Assembly (NCBI RefSeq): GCF_001509485.1
Contig: NZ_LLZI01000112.1
Location: forward strand, 1-64,000
Origin: Streptomyces sp. NRRL F-4489
Lineage (GTDB): Bacteria > Actinomycetota > Actinomycetes > Streptomycetales > Streptomycetaceae
Direction: 5' to 3'
Length of the DNA: 64,000 bases
This document shows positions 57,151-64,000 of the stretch, one piece after another. Position 1 is the first letter of the stretch, and every line of letters starts with the position of its first letter. A program made the position numbers and the translations under genes. Below the pieces are notes generated by a model that ran no database searches, had not been told where the DNA came from, and saw only the letters and a program-made list of their open reading frames with translations.

Positions 57151-58357
57151 CTACGAAACGGTCGCGGCCGGCGGGGCCCATCGCCGGGTCCGGGGCGTCC
57201 CGGCGACGCCGTAGTCCTTCTTGAGCTCTTCCGGAATCGCGTAGTGCATGACGCGTCCGCGGGTCAGGGAGGAGAGTTCGAAGAGCGTGGTGAGGTGTCC
57301 CAGGCGGTCCAGCGCCCAGGCACCGAGCGGTGACCGGTCCTCGATGGTTTCCAGTACGCCGAGCAGGTGGGGCGCGGCCTTGACGGCGGTGTCCCCAGCT
57401 GGTTCGGGGCACCTGGAGCCAGTCGGCGCAGGTGTCGCCGATGAGGTAGCGGATGAGCGCGGAGACGATCGGATCGAAGAAGGTGCCGGGCACGACCTGC
57501 TCGTAGAGGTCGATGAGCTGCCGGGTCAGGTGCGCGCCTGCCGCGGAGGGGCCCATGTACCGGACCAGGTACCGGTCGAGGAAGCGCCGGGCCTCGTCCA
57601 GGCACGTGGGGACCGCCTCCTGGTCCACGCCGAGCAGGGCACCGACCACACGCCAGGCGTAGTAGTACGCCTCCGCGCCCTCCACCGACATATGGATGCC
57701 GAGGCGGTGCAGACTGTCCAGCACCAGCAGCGAGAAGAACATCTGCCCGCCGATCATGTCCTCCTGGCAGATCGGCGTGCCCAGGGCCGCGGTGTCCCAC
57801 CGGCCCTCGCGGACGAGGTGATGCCGGATGGCGGCGTGCAGCAGGCGCACCTTCTGGGCGGCGGGCAGGAAGCGCCCACCGGCCTCGAACGCGTCCGGCT
57901 GCATCAGGTAGACGGTGAACTGCCCGGTCTCCGCCATCCGTTTCGACGGGTACTTCAGCCCGTGCGTGGCCGCCAGCAGCTTCGCCACATGGGGCACGAG
58001 GTAGCAGGCGGGCATGGCGGCGAACGACAGGGCGGTGGAGATGTGCACATTGTTGTCGATGAAGAACAGCCGGGCTTTCTCCATCTCCGCCCAGTCGACC
58101 CAGGCAGGTGGCGCGCTGGTGGCCTCCAGGTAGGCGCGGGCCACGTCCGGGAGCCCGTCCGGAAGCGGAGCGCCCGCGGTGGAGACGTAGCGCATCAGGG
58201 CGTTGAACTTGCCCACCTCCCCGCGTTCGAAGAGCGTGGCGACGGTGGTGTCGGCGAGCTCGTCTCCGGCGTGGCGCAAGACGTTGGCCGATTGCGGGGA
58301 CTCCTTCTGCCGGGGGGCGTTCCGTGCGGGGTCTGGGTGTGGGTGCGGGTGTGCCAT
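57151..58357 (-). pseudogene. MpaB/Lcp-like oxygenase gene with frameshift
   Basis: From ATG 58357 (GGAG upstream) a DUF2236/MpaB-type haem oxygenase is encoded: DELADTTVATLFERGEVGKF, RAYLEATSAPPAWVDW, RHHLVREGRWDTAALG and YYYAWRVVGALLGVD, as in latex-clearing-type proteins. After DWLQVP the frame goes wrong; the +1 frame supplies the missing end GDTAVKAAPHLLGVLETIED, LGAWALDRLGHLTTLFEL and VMHYAIPEELKKDYGV and stops at 57151. The shift lies at about 57390-57415. Total length would be about 400 residues, normal for the family. A pseudogene, or a sequencing error. Confidence 0.75.
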
Positions 58358-58484
58358 GGGGTCTCCGTGGGGCGATTGCTGTGCGGTGGGCGTTTCGTGG
58401 GGGGCGGGTGTCTGGGGGCGGGTGTCGTGTGGCCGGGGGCGGCGCGCGTGGTCGGTCAGGGATGCGCGCACCGTCGATGTCCCG

Positions 58485-59540
58485 TTACGACAGTCGCAGC
58501 GTCGCCGAGTGCGCCAACGCCGTCAGGGCCTCGGCGGCGTGCGCGGGCACGTCCAACTCGTGCAGGGCGGCGAGGGCTTCCTCCACCCGGGCGCTGATCA
58601 TGGCCTCGATACGCTCGGGCGCCCGCAACCGCCGCATCACCTCCCGTACCGCGGTCAGGCCGCCGTCCTCCCCCGGGTGGCGCCGGCCCAGCAGCTCCCG
58701 AAGGCGCTCCCGGTCGTCCTCGCCGGCCATCCGCCACGTCTCCGCCAGCAGGGTCGTGGGCCGGCGGCCGCGCACATCGTCGGCGTTGGCCTTGCCGGTG
58801 TGTTCCGGGTCGCCGAACAGGCCGAGCAGGTCGTCCCGCAACTGGAACGCCTCGCCCAGCGGCAGCCCGTACGCCGAGTAGCCCTCCCGCAGCCGCTCGC
58901 CGGCTCCCGCCAGGGCGCCGCCGATCAACAGGGGTTGTTCGACGGTGTACTTGGCGGTCTTGTACCGGATGACCTGCAGCGACTCCGCGGTGTCCGGATC
59001 GCTTCCGGTACGCAGGATCTCCAGGCACTCCCCCGCGATCAGCTCCCGGGCCAGCACCGACCACAGCGGGCGCGCCCGGGCCAGATACGCGGCCGGCAGA
59101 CCGCTGGTGGCGAACATCTGCCCGGCCATCGCCATCAGCAGATCCCCGACCAGCATCGCCAGCGACCGGGCGGAGGTCACCGCACGCGGACGGCGGCGTA
59201 CGGCCCCGCGCAAGGCACGATGCGCGGTGGGCCGGCCGTGCCGCAGCGGGCTGTCGTCGATGAGGTCGTCGTGCACCACCGCGGCGGCGTGCACCAATTC
59301 CATCGCGGCCGCCGACCGGACCAGCGCGTCGCTGTCCGGCTGCCGCGCCGCCCGCCACCCCCAGTAGCAGAAGGCCGCCCGCAGCCGCTTGCCGTCCGCG
59401 ACCGCCACCTCCAACTGCTGGGCCACCGGCGCCAGTTCGGGATCGATGGCCACGAACTCGTCGGCTTCCCGCGCAACGAACTCGGACAGCACCGCATCGA
59501 CACGGGCCTTGAACGCGGCCGGCTCCCAGCGCTCAGGCAT
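58485..59540 (-). CDS. Polyprenyl diphosphate synthase (GGPP synthase-like)
   Basis: A 351-residue trans-prenyltransferase. The first aspartate-rich motif is HDDLIDD (D91-D92-x-x-D95) with PTAHRALRG after it; the second is QLRDDLLGLFGD. ADGKRLRAAFCYWGW and the YKTAKYTVEQPL segment are family features. It elongates allylic diphosphates with IPP, most likely to C20. ATG 59540 overlaps the upstream small gene by eight bases. The oxygenase downstream is on the same strand and probably belongs to the same operon. No terpene cyclase is in the window. Confidence 0.9.
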   Translation of the reverse strand: MPERWEPAAFKARVDAVLSEFVAREADEFVAIDPELAPVAQQLEVAVADGKRLRAAFCYWGWRAARQPDSDALVRSAAAMELVHAAAVVHDDLIDDSPLRHGRPTAHRALRGAVRRRPRAVTSARSLAMLVGDLLMAMAGQMFATSGLPAAYLARARPLWSVLARELIAGECLEILRTGSDPDTAESLQVIRYKTAKYTVEQPLLIGGALAGAGERLREGYSAYGLPLGEAFQLRDDLLGLFGDPEHTGKANADDVRGRRPTTLLAETWRMAGEDDRERLRELLGRRHPGEDGGLTAVREVMRRLRAPERIEAMISARVEEALAALHELDVPAHAAEALTALAHSATLRLS

Positions 59541-59811
59541 CGTCGGCGGCCCGCCGCGCCAGCGCGTGACGGGCAAGGATTTCCAGGTGCGCCGGCGGGA
59601 CCGCGGCGTACCGGTCCAGCACCAGGCGGCCGCGCGCCATCAGGTCCCGCTCGGCCTCCGCCGCCAGTTCCGCCGCATCCGAACGGCGCAACAGCTGGCG
59701 CACCGTCCCCAGAGCCGAGCCCACCGTACTCACCGCCAGATCGGCCAATCCGGCCACCAGCAGCACAGCCTGCCCATCCAGCCCGCCCCGACGTCCCTCT
59801 TCCCGGGCCAT
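59533..59811 (-). CDS. Small protein coupled to prenyl diphosphate synthase
   Basis: A 92-residue protein with a weakly hydrophobic helix (GQAVLLVAGLADLAVSTVGSAL), then QLLRRSDAAELAAEAERDL, MARGRLVLDRYAAVPPAHLE and ILARHALARRAADD. It overlaps the prenyl synthase by eight bases, so the two are translated together. I recognise no domain; it may be a membrane tether or regulator of the synthase. ATG 59811 is chosen over upstream in-frame codons because the extension is Pro/Arg-rich and non-conserved-looking. Confidence 0.7.
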   Translation of the reverse strand: MAREEGRRGGLDGQAVLLVAGLADLAVSTVGSALGTVRQLLRRSDAAELAAEAERDLMARGRLVLDRYAAVPPAHLEILARHALARRAADDA

Positions 59812-60085
59812 CCGCAACTCCCCCACCCGCAACCCAGTCACCCGGCGCCGGCAATCCCGCACCGCCGCCCTTCCCGGCCGTCCGGCCCTTACCGCCGTAC
59901 GCCCGCCCCTTGCGGCCGGGGGTTCCAACCCTGGGACCATTCCAGCCGCCCCCAGGATCCCGCCCACCCGGGAAGGAGGCACCGGAAACTCACCGTCGAG
60001 TGACCACCTCGCCCACCTGTGCGGTCAGCGCGGACGGCGGGCTCCCGGCGCGCTCAGCAGGCCCCTACGCCGGGTACCGGCCCGG

Positions 60086-60511
60086 CTAAAAGGCCCCCAT
60101 GTCCAGAGACAGCCAGTTTTCCGGCCGCAGGTAGAAGAGCACGTGCTCACCCAGATGGGTCCGGTCGTACTCGACGAAGTCGGCGACCTTTTCCTCCGGG
60201 AGGTACCGGGCGGCCATCTCCCAGGCACGTTCCCGGCTGTCCGGCTCCGTCCTGGTCACCGGCCCCTCGACCGATACGTAGCGCACGGTCGGCTCGGTAC
60301 GCTGCACCATCATGCTGAACCGCCCGGCGGAGCGGATCGCCCGGGCCTTCCGGGAATCAGGCCCCGTACGCACCCACAGTTCGCCGCCGGGAGTGTAGTG
60401 GTACCAGATGGGAACCGTCAGCGGTGCCCGGTCCGGCCGTTCGACCACCGACAAGGCACCGACATGCGGCTCGGCCAGAAACAACTCTCGTTCTCGGATC
60501 GACAGTGACAT
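60086..60511 (-). CDS. PNP-oxidase-like flavin/F420-binding protein
   Basis: A 141-residue split-barrel protein: ELFLAEPHVGALSVVERPDR, PLTVPIWYHYTPGGELWVRT (binding strand pair), RKARAIRSAGRFSMMVQRTE and VRYVSVEGPV. Members bind FMN, F420 or haem; without structure the cofactor is open. The helical insert WEMAARYLPEEKVADFVEYD is standard. ATG 60511 is the start. It is divergent from the gene at 60650. Confidence 0.82.
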   Translation of the reverse strand: MSLSIRERELFLAEPHVGALSVVERPDRAPLTVPIWYHYTPGGELWVRTGPDSRKARAIRSAGRFSMMVQRTEPTVRYVSVEGPVTRTEPDSRERAWEMAARYLPEEKVADFVEYDRTHLGEHVLFYLRPENWLSLDMGAF

Positions 60512-60649
60512 GCGCTCGACTGTAACGGGGAGCGGTAGCCCCCGATGGGCATTCGCGGAGCCGCCTGCATCGGAACCCCCTCGGCCTCCGCGCGCACCCC
60601 CACCCCGCGCCCCGAATACGCTTGTCCGTCCTTCCGGCCCGGTATTACC

Positions 60650-61315
60650 GTGCCGCGCGTGGACCTCTTCTCACGCTCCTGGACGGCGTTGCGCGCGGCC
60701 GTCGCCGAGACTCCGGACGAAGACTTCGAGCGGCCGTCGGGCTGCGCCGGCTGGCTCGTGCGCGACCTGGTGTGCCACCTGGTCATCGACGCCCAGGACG
60801 TCCTGATCACGCTCGCCACGCCCACCGAAGCCGAGCCGACCGCGGACGCGATCACCTACTGGGAACTCCTCGCCGCACCCCCGGCCGGCGAGGACCCGCT
60901 CGACGCGCTGATCCCCCGACTGGCAGCCGCCTACGGCGAACCGCGATGGCTCAAGTTCCATCTGGACGACGTCGGTTCCGCGGCCGGCCGCGCCGCCCGA
61001 CTCGCCAACCCCGCCACCCGCGTCAGCACCAACGACAAGGTACTCACCGTCGCCGACTACCTGTCCGCCTACATCCTCGAATGGACCCTGCACCACCTGG
61101 ACCTGATCGCCCATCTGCCGTCGCTCGCCAGGCCGCCCGCCGAGACCCTCGCGGCGTCACGCGCGTCCCTGGAAAAGATCGCGGGCGCCGCGTTTCCCCC
61201 TTCGTTCTCCGATCAGGACGCACTACTGATCGGCACCGGACGCCGCAGACCAACTGACTGGGAAAAAGCGAAACTTGGCCCTCTCGCCGCTACCCTTCCG
61301 CTCATCCTCGGCTGA
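60650..61315 (+). CDS. Maleylpyruvate isomerase N-terminal/DinB-like mycothiol-dependent protein
   Basis: A 221-residue four-helix-bundle protein of the TIGR03083/MDMPI_N type: LRAAVAETPDEDFERPSGCA, GWLVRDLVCHLVIDAQDVL (the conserved H) and LSAYILEWTLHHLDLIAHL (second metal His pair). Such proteins act with mycothiol or as DinB-like metal hydrolases. GTG 60650 is assumed as the start; no ribosome site is visible and earlier codons are Pro-rich. The function is not determined. Confidence 0.78.
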   Translation: MPRVDLFSRSWTALRAAVAETPDEDFERPSGCAGWLVRDLVCHLVIDAQDVLITLATPTEAEPTADAITYWELLAAPPAGEDPLDALIPRLAAAYGEPRWLKFHLDDVGSAAGRAARLANPATRVSTNDKVLTVADYLSAYILEWTLHHLDLIAHLPSLARPPAETLAASRASLEKIAGAAFPPSFSDQDALLIGTGRRRPTDWEKAKLGPLAATLPLILG

Positions 61316-61477
61316 GCGTACGGGCCGCGGAAAGACGCGGAACAATCCGGCCCCGTGCCGATCCGCCGGCTCTCCCCGGCACCCCGCCCTACCCATACGC
61401 GATTGACAGATCATTTTCCCCATTGGTAAGACCTTACTCAGCGTCGCAGTGCGCCCGGCAAAGAGACCGCCGAGGGC

Positions 61478-62005
61478 ATGGAGGCGCCGAACCAACGGGA
61501 CACATCCTTGGTGACATCCCACGAGCGCCTGGCGGCGTTCGGCAACCAACTGATCCAAGTACACCTCTGGCTTCGCGAGGAGCTCGCCACGCTACGTGAA
61601 GGCATCGACGCCTATCTCACCGGCGGCGCGCGACTCCGCGAACTGCGGACCCACTGCCTGACCTTTTGCTCCGCACTGAACCGGCACCACTCAGGCGAGG
61701 ACAATGCGGCGTTCCCCGCGGTCGCCGAGCAATTCCCCGAACTGCGCCCCGTACTCGTCGAGTTGCGCCGCGACCACGAGCTGGTCGAGGAATCCCTGCA
61801 ACGGCTCAACGCGCTGATCCGCGAGCTGGACCGGGAAAGCGACCCCACCGCGGTCCGCCGCGAGGTGGACAGCCTGACGGCTTTGATGGAGACACACTTC
61901 CTCTACGAGGAAAAGCGCATCGTCGCGGCGCTCAACGCGCTGAACGTACCTGAGTGGAAGCAGGCGCCACCGGCGTTTCTCCTCACGGATGACACAGAAA
62001 TCTGA
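61478..62005 (+). CDS. Hemerythrin-domain protein
   Basis: A 175-residue hemerythrin-like protein, the third in the window. Likely metal ligands: QVHLWLREE, NRHHSGEDNAAFPAV, LRRDHELVEESL and METHFLYEEKRIVAAL. Unlike the two near the hydrogenase it has no TRPHP tail, so it belongs to another subgroup. ATG 61478 is annotated; GTG 61511 is a possible start. The virginiamycin lyase-like gene follows after 58 bases, perhaps in the same transcript. Confidence 0.85.
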   Translation: MEAPNQRDTSLVTSHERLAAFGNQLIQVHLWLREELATLREGIDAYLTGGARLRELRTHCLTFCSALNRHHSGEDNAAFPAVAEQFPELRPVLVELRRDHELVEESLQRLNALIRELDRESDPTAVRREVDSLTALMETHFLYEEKRIVAALNALNVPEWKQAPPAFLLTDDTEI

Positions 62006-62063
62006 CCGGTCCGAAAGCCCCACCCTCGCTCACCCCATCACCACCCCCATGAGGAGGACACCC

Positions 62064-62990
62064 TTGTCTCCGATATCCCTCACCATCGAGGAATTCGCCG
62101 TGGCCGACCGTGACAGCGGCCCGTACGCCGTCACGACCGGGCCGGACGGTGCGCTGTGGTTCACGTTGGTGCACAGCGGCCGGATCGGCCGGCTGGTGCC
62201 CGGCGGCGTACCGACCGGTTTCCCACTCGATCCGTCCAGCGGGCCGACCATCATTGTCCCGGGTCCGGACGGGGCGCTGTGGTTCACCGAATACCGCGCC
62301 CACCGGATCGGACGGATTTCCGTCGACGGCTCGGTCGACGAATTCGCGCTGCCGACCCCCGCCTGCGGTCCGTTCGGTATCGCTCCGGGTCCGGACGGCG
62401 CATTGTGGTTCACCGAGACAGCCGCCGACCGCATCGGCCGTATCACCCCTGCCGGAGATATCACCGAGTTCCCGCTGCCGGTCAGTGGCGCGTTCCCCTC
62501 CGCGATCACCGCGGGCGGTGACGGCGGGATGTGGTTCACCCTGAACCAGGCCAATGCGATAGGGCGGATCGGCATGGACGGAAAGATTTCCGTCCACCCG
62601 CTGCCGACCGAGGCCGCCGCACCGGTGGGAATCACCGCGGGCCGGGACGGCGACCTCTGGTTCGTGGAAATCGCCGCCGGACAGGTCGGCCGCATCACCG
62701 CCGAAGGCGAGATCACCGAATTCCCGCTGCCCGATCGCTCGGCCCGGCCGCACGCCATCACGGTTGACGGAAACGGCACCCCGTGGTTCACGGAGTGGGG
62801 CGCCAATCGCGTCGGCCGCATCACGCCCCAGGGCGCCATCGATGTGTACGACCTGCCCACGCCTGGCTCCGAACCGCACGGTATCGCCCTCGGCCCGGAC
62901 GGCGCCCTGTGGACGGCCCTGGAAATCGGCACCCTGGCCCGCGTCAGTCCAAGGCAGGCTCCCGACCGCAACAACAACCAGGAGGTGTGA
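62064..62990 (+). CDS. Virginiamycin B lyase (Vgb-like streptogramin lyase)
   Basis: A 308-residue seven-bladed beta-propeller. Each blade repeats a GPDGALWFTE-type strand (for example GPDGALWFTEYRAHRIGRI, GNGTPWFTEWGANRVGRI). Vgb linearises type B streptogramins by an elimination reaction needing Mg2+. The catalytic region is kept: the E-P-H triad in PGSEPHGIALGPDG and a following Glu in LWTALEIGTL correspond to the His and Glu residues used by staphylococcal Vgb. TTG 62064 follows GGAGGACACCC; ATG 62049 would add five residues. No signal peptide. Chromosomal Streptomyces homologues may serve in resistance or metabolism. Confidence 0.87.
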   Translation: MSPISLTIEEFAVADRDSGPYAVTTGPDGALWFTLVHSGRIGRLVPGGVPTGFPLDPSSGPTIIVPGPDGALWFTEYRAHRIGRISVDGSVDEFALPTPACGPFGIAPGPDGALWFTETAADRIGRITPAGDITEFPLPVSGAFPSAITAGGDGGMWFTLNQANAIGRIGMDGKISVHPLPTEAAAPVGITAGRDGDLWFVEIAAGQVGRITAEGEITEFPLPDRSARPHAITVDGNGTPWFTEWGANRVGRITPQGAIDVYDLPTPGSEPHGIALGPDGALWTALEIGTLARVSPRQAPDRNNNQEV

Positions 62991-63002
62991 GGCCCCACCG
63001 CC

Positions 63003-63851
63003 TCAGCGGAATATGTCGGCGTGCTCCTCGGCCCACGTGCGGAATGAGCGCGCCGGCGCCCCGGTGAGCCCTTCCACCGTGGACGTGACGACGTCCGATC
63101 GGGACCGGCTTTCGGCACTGGCCAGCAGGGCTTCCACCAAGACGGGCGGTCGTCCGTCGGCAAGCATCCGCTGCCGCGCGACCGCCACCGGTACGCTCTC
63201 GAAGCGCACCGGGCGGCCGATCGCCTCGCCGATCGCCCGTACCTGTTCGGCCCGGCTCAGCACCTCGGGGCCCGTCAGCACGTACGTCGCGCCCTCATGC
63301 CCGTCCTCCGTCAGCACGCGGCGCGCCACGGCGGCGATATCGCGTTCGTGCACCACGGCCGTGGCCGCGATGTCCGGCCCGCGGACCGCGTCCGTAGCGC
63401 GGATCTGTTCCGCCCAGCCCCGCGCGTTGGACGCGATGGTGTTGGCCCGCAGGACCGTCCATCCCAGGCCGGAGGCGGCAATCAGGCGCTCCATATCGGC
63501 GTGGAGCTGGTTGATGGGATCGGTCTGCCGGCCGGCGGCATCATCCACCCCCGATGACGAGAGGTAGACGACGCGGCGGGCCTGCCGCGCTATCGCCTCC
63601 AATACGGCGGGCGCCCCCTCGGCCGTCAGGAACGGCCACACCAGGAAGACCGTATCGCTGCCCTTCAGGGCCGCCTCCAACGACTCCGGCCGGGACAGGT
63701 CCCCGCCGAACACCCGGACCTCACCCGGCAGCCCAGCCGCTTCGGGCCGACGCACCACGGCGCGCACGGGGGCGGCACCGGCCGCTACGAGCTCTTCCAC
63801 AACCACTCGGCCGACGTTGCCCGTCGCACCCGTCACAAGAATCTCACTCAT
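63003..63851 (-). CDS. NmrA-like NAD(P)-binding reductase
   Basis: A 282-residue atypical short-chain dehydrogenase/NmrA protein. EILVTGATGNVGRVVVEEL is the Rossmann GxxGxxG loop; VVYLSSSGVDD, GWTVLRANTIASNARGWAEQ and VLTGPEVLSRAEQVRAIGEA follow the family order. It lacks the YxxxK catalytic pair, as is usual in this group, which includes redox sensors and quinone reductases. ATG 63851 is the start. It converges with the Vgb-like gene. Confidence 0.87.
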   Translation of the reverse strand: MSEILVTGATGNVGRVVVEELVAAGAAPVRAVVRRPEAAGLPGEVRVFGGDLSRPESLEAALKGSDTVFLVWPFLTAEGAPAVLEAIARQARRVVYLSSSGVDDAAGRQTDPINQLHADMERLIAASGLGWTVLRANTIASNARGWAEQIRATDAVRGPDIAATAVVHERDIAAVARRVLTEDGHEGATYVLTGPEVLSRAEQVRAIGEAIGRPVRFESVPVAVARQRMLADGRPPVLVEALLASAESRSRSDVVTSTVEGLTGAPARSFRTWAEEHADIFR

Positions 63852-63891
63852 GGTCAGGTAAGGCGCGGCACTGCCTGCGGTATTCCGTCTC

Positions 63892-64000
63892 CTATCCCCA
63901 ACTGCGCGAACACAGCACCAGTCGGTATCCGTCCGGGTCAGCGACGGTCACCCCGTGTTCGTCCCAGTAGGGGTTGTGTGCGGGGACCCGGGTCCCGCCT
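63892..64000 (-). CDS. VOC family protein, C-terminal end (partial)
   Basis: The last 35 codons of a gene that continues past the window edge: VPAHNPYWDEHGVTVADPDG then YRLVLCSRSWG and a TAG stop. The NPYWDEHG...DPDGYRLVL pattern is the C-terminal strand region of glyoxalase/VOC proteins. Nothing can be said about the N-terminal part. It is upstream of the NmrA-like gene on the same strand, 41 bases away. Confidence 0.75.
   Translation of the reverse strand, partial: GGTRVPAHNPYWDEHGVTVADPDGYRLVLCSRSWG

Overview
The window is high-GC actinobacterial DNA, almost certainly Streptomyces. Genes are dense, GTG and TTG starts are common, GGAGG-type ribosome binding sites precede most genes, and several Streptomyces-restricted families are present (SPW, DUF3040, DUF2180, DUF5947, DUF2243, small membrane-type proteins). 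I saw no rRNA, tRNA, CRISPR array, transposase or origin. The mix of regulators, exporters, stress genes and catabolic or biosynthetic islands looks like accessory chromosome.

Layout. 0.15-5.7 kb: regulator/enzyme/exporter pairs (AHSA1-type protein, metallo-beta-lactamase-fold hydrolase with its TetR, DHA2-type MFS with a divergent Rrf2). 5.8-12.4 kb: a minus-strand operon for a high-affinity group 1h/5 [NiFe] hydrogenase (HhyS, HhyL) with a hemerythrin, a large unknown protein, a NifU-like protein, a DUF5947 protein and two tiny proteins. The hyp maturation genes are not in the window. 12.6-13.8 kb: pterin-dehydratase-like protein and a second hemerythrin. 13.8-17.2 kb: MerR/MFS and TetR/VOC divergent pairs. 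17.4 kb: an orphan double-glycine-leader peptide. 17.9-26.5 kb: beta-carbonic anhydrase, MarR/SPW pair, DUF3040, DUF2180, SulP transporter, TetR with a membrane protein, and an orphan cytochrome oxidase subunit I (ctaD). 26.7-27.9 kb: an auxiliary trpS behind a Trp-codon leader peptide and attenuator.

31.7-40 kb: a LysR-controlled, almost completely overlapping eight-gene operon. It encodes the whole 3-hydroxyanthranilate meta-cleavage route: ring opening, decarboxylation, semialdehyde oxidation, deamination, a second decarboxylation, hydration, aldol cleavage and acetaldehyde oxidation to acetyl-CoA. Directly downstream, 40.1-42.8 kb holds a compact class II lasso peptide cluster: precursor, cyclase, RRE protein and leader peptidase. 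The predicted 18-residue core is rich in tryptophan and histidine. I do not recognise it as a known lasso peptide, and it is my best candidate for something undescribed.

43-64 kb: D,D-carboxypeptidase, cupin, DUF2243 and CtaG-like oxidase assembly protein, FAD monooxygenase, quinone reductase with ArsR, secreted SMP-30-like protein with divergent MarR, methyltransferase, a decayed patch (52.1-52.97 kb) with a doubly broken zinc-ribbon gene, a 5'-truncated gene and small tandem repeats, then MFS/HxlR, old yellow enzyme, a prenyl diphosphate synthase module with a frameshifted MpaB/Lcp-like oxygenase, PNPOx-like protein, a third hemerythrin, a virginiamycin B lyase homologue, an NmrA-like reductase and the C-terminal end of a VOC protein running off the window.
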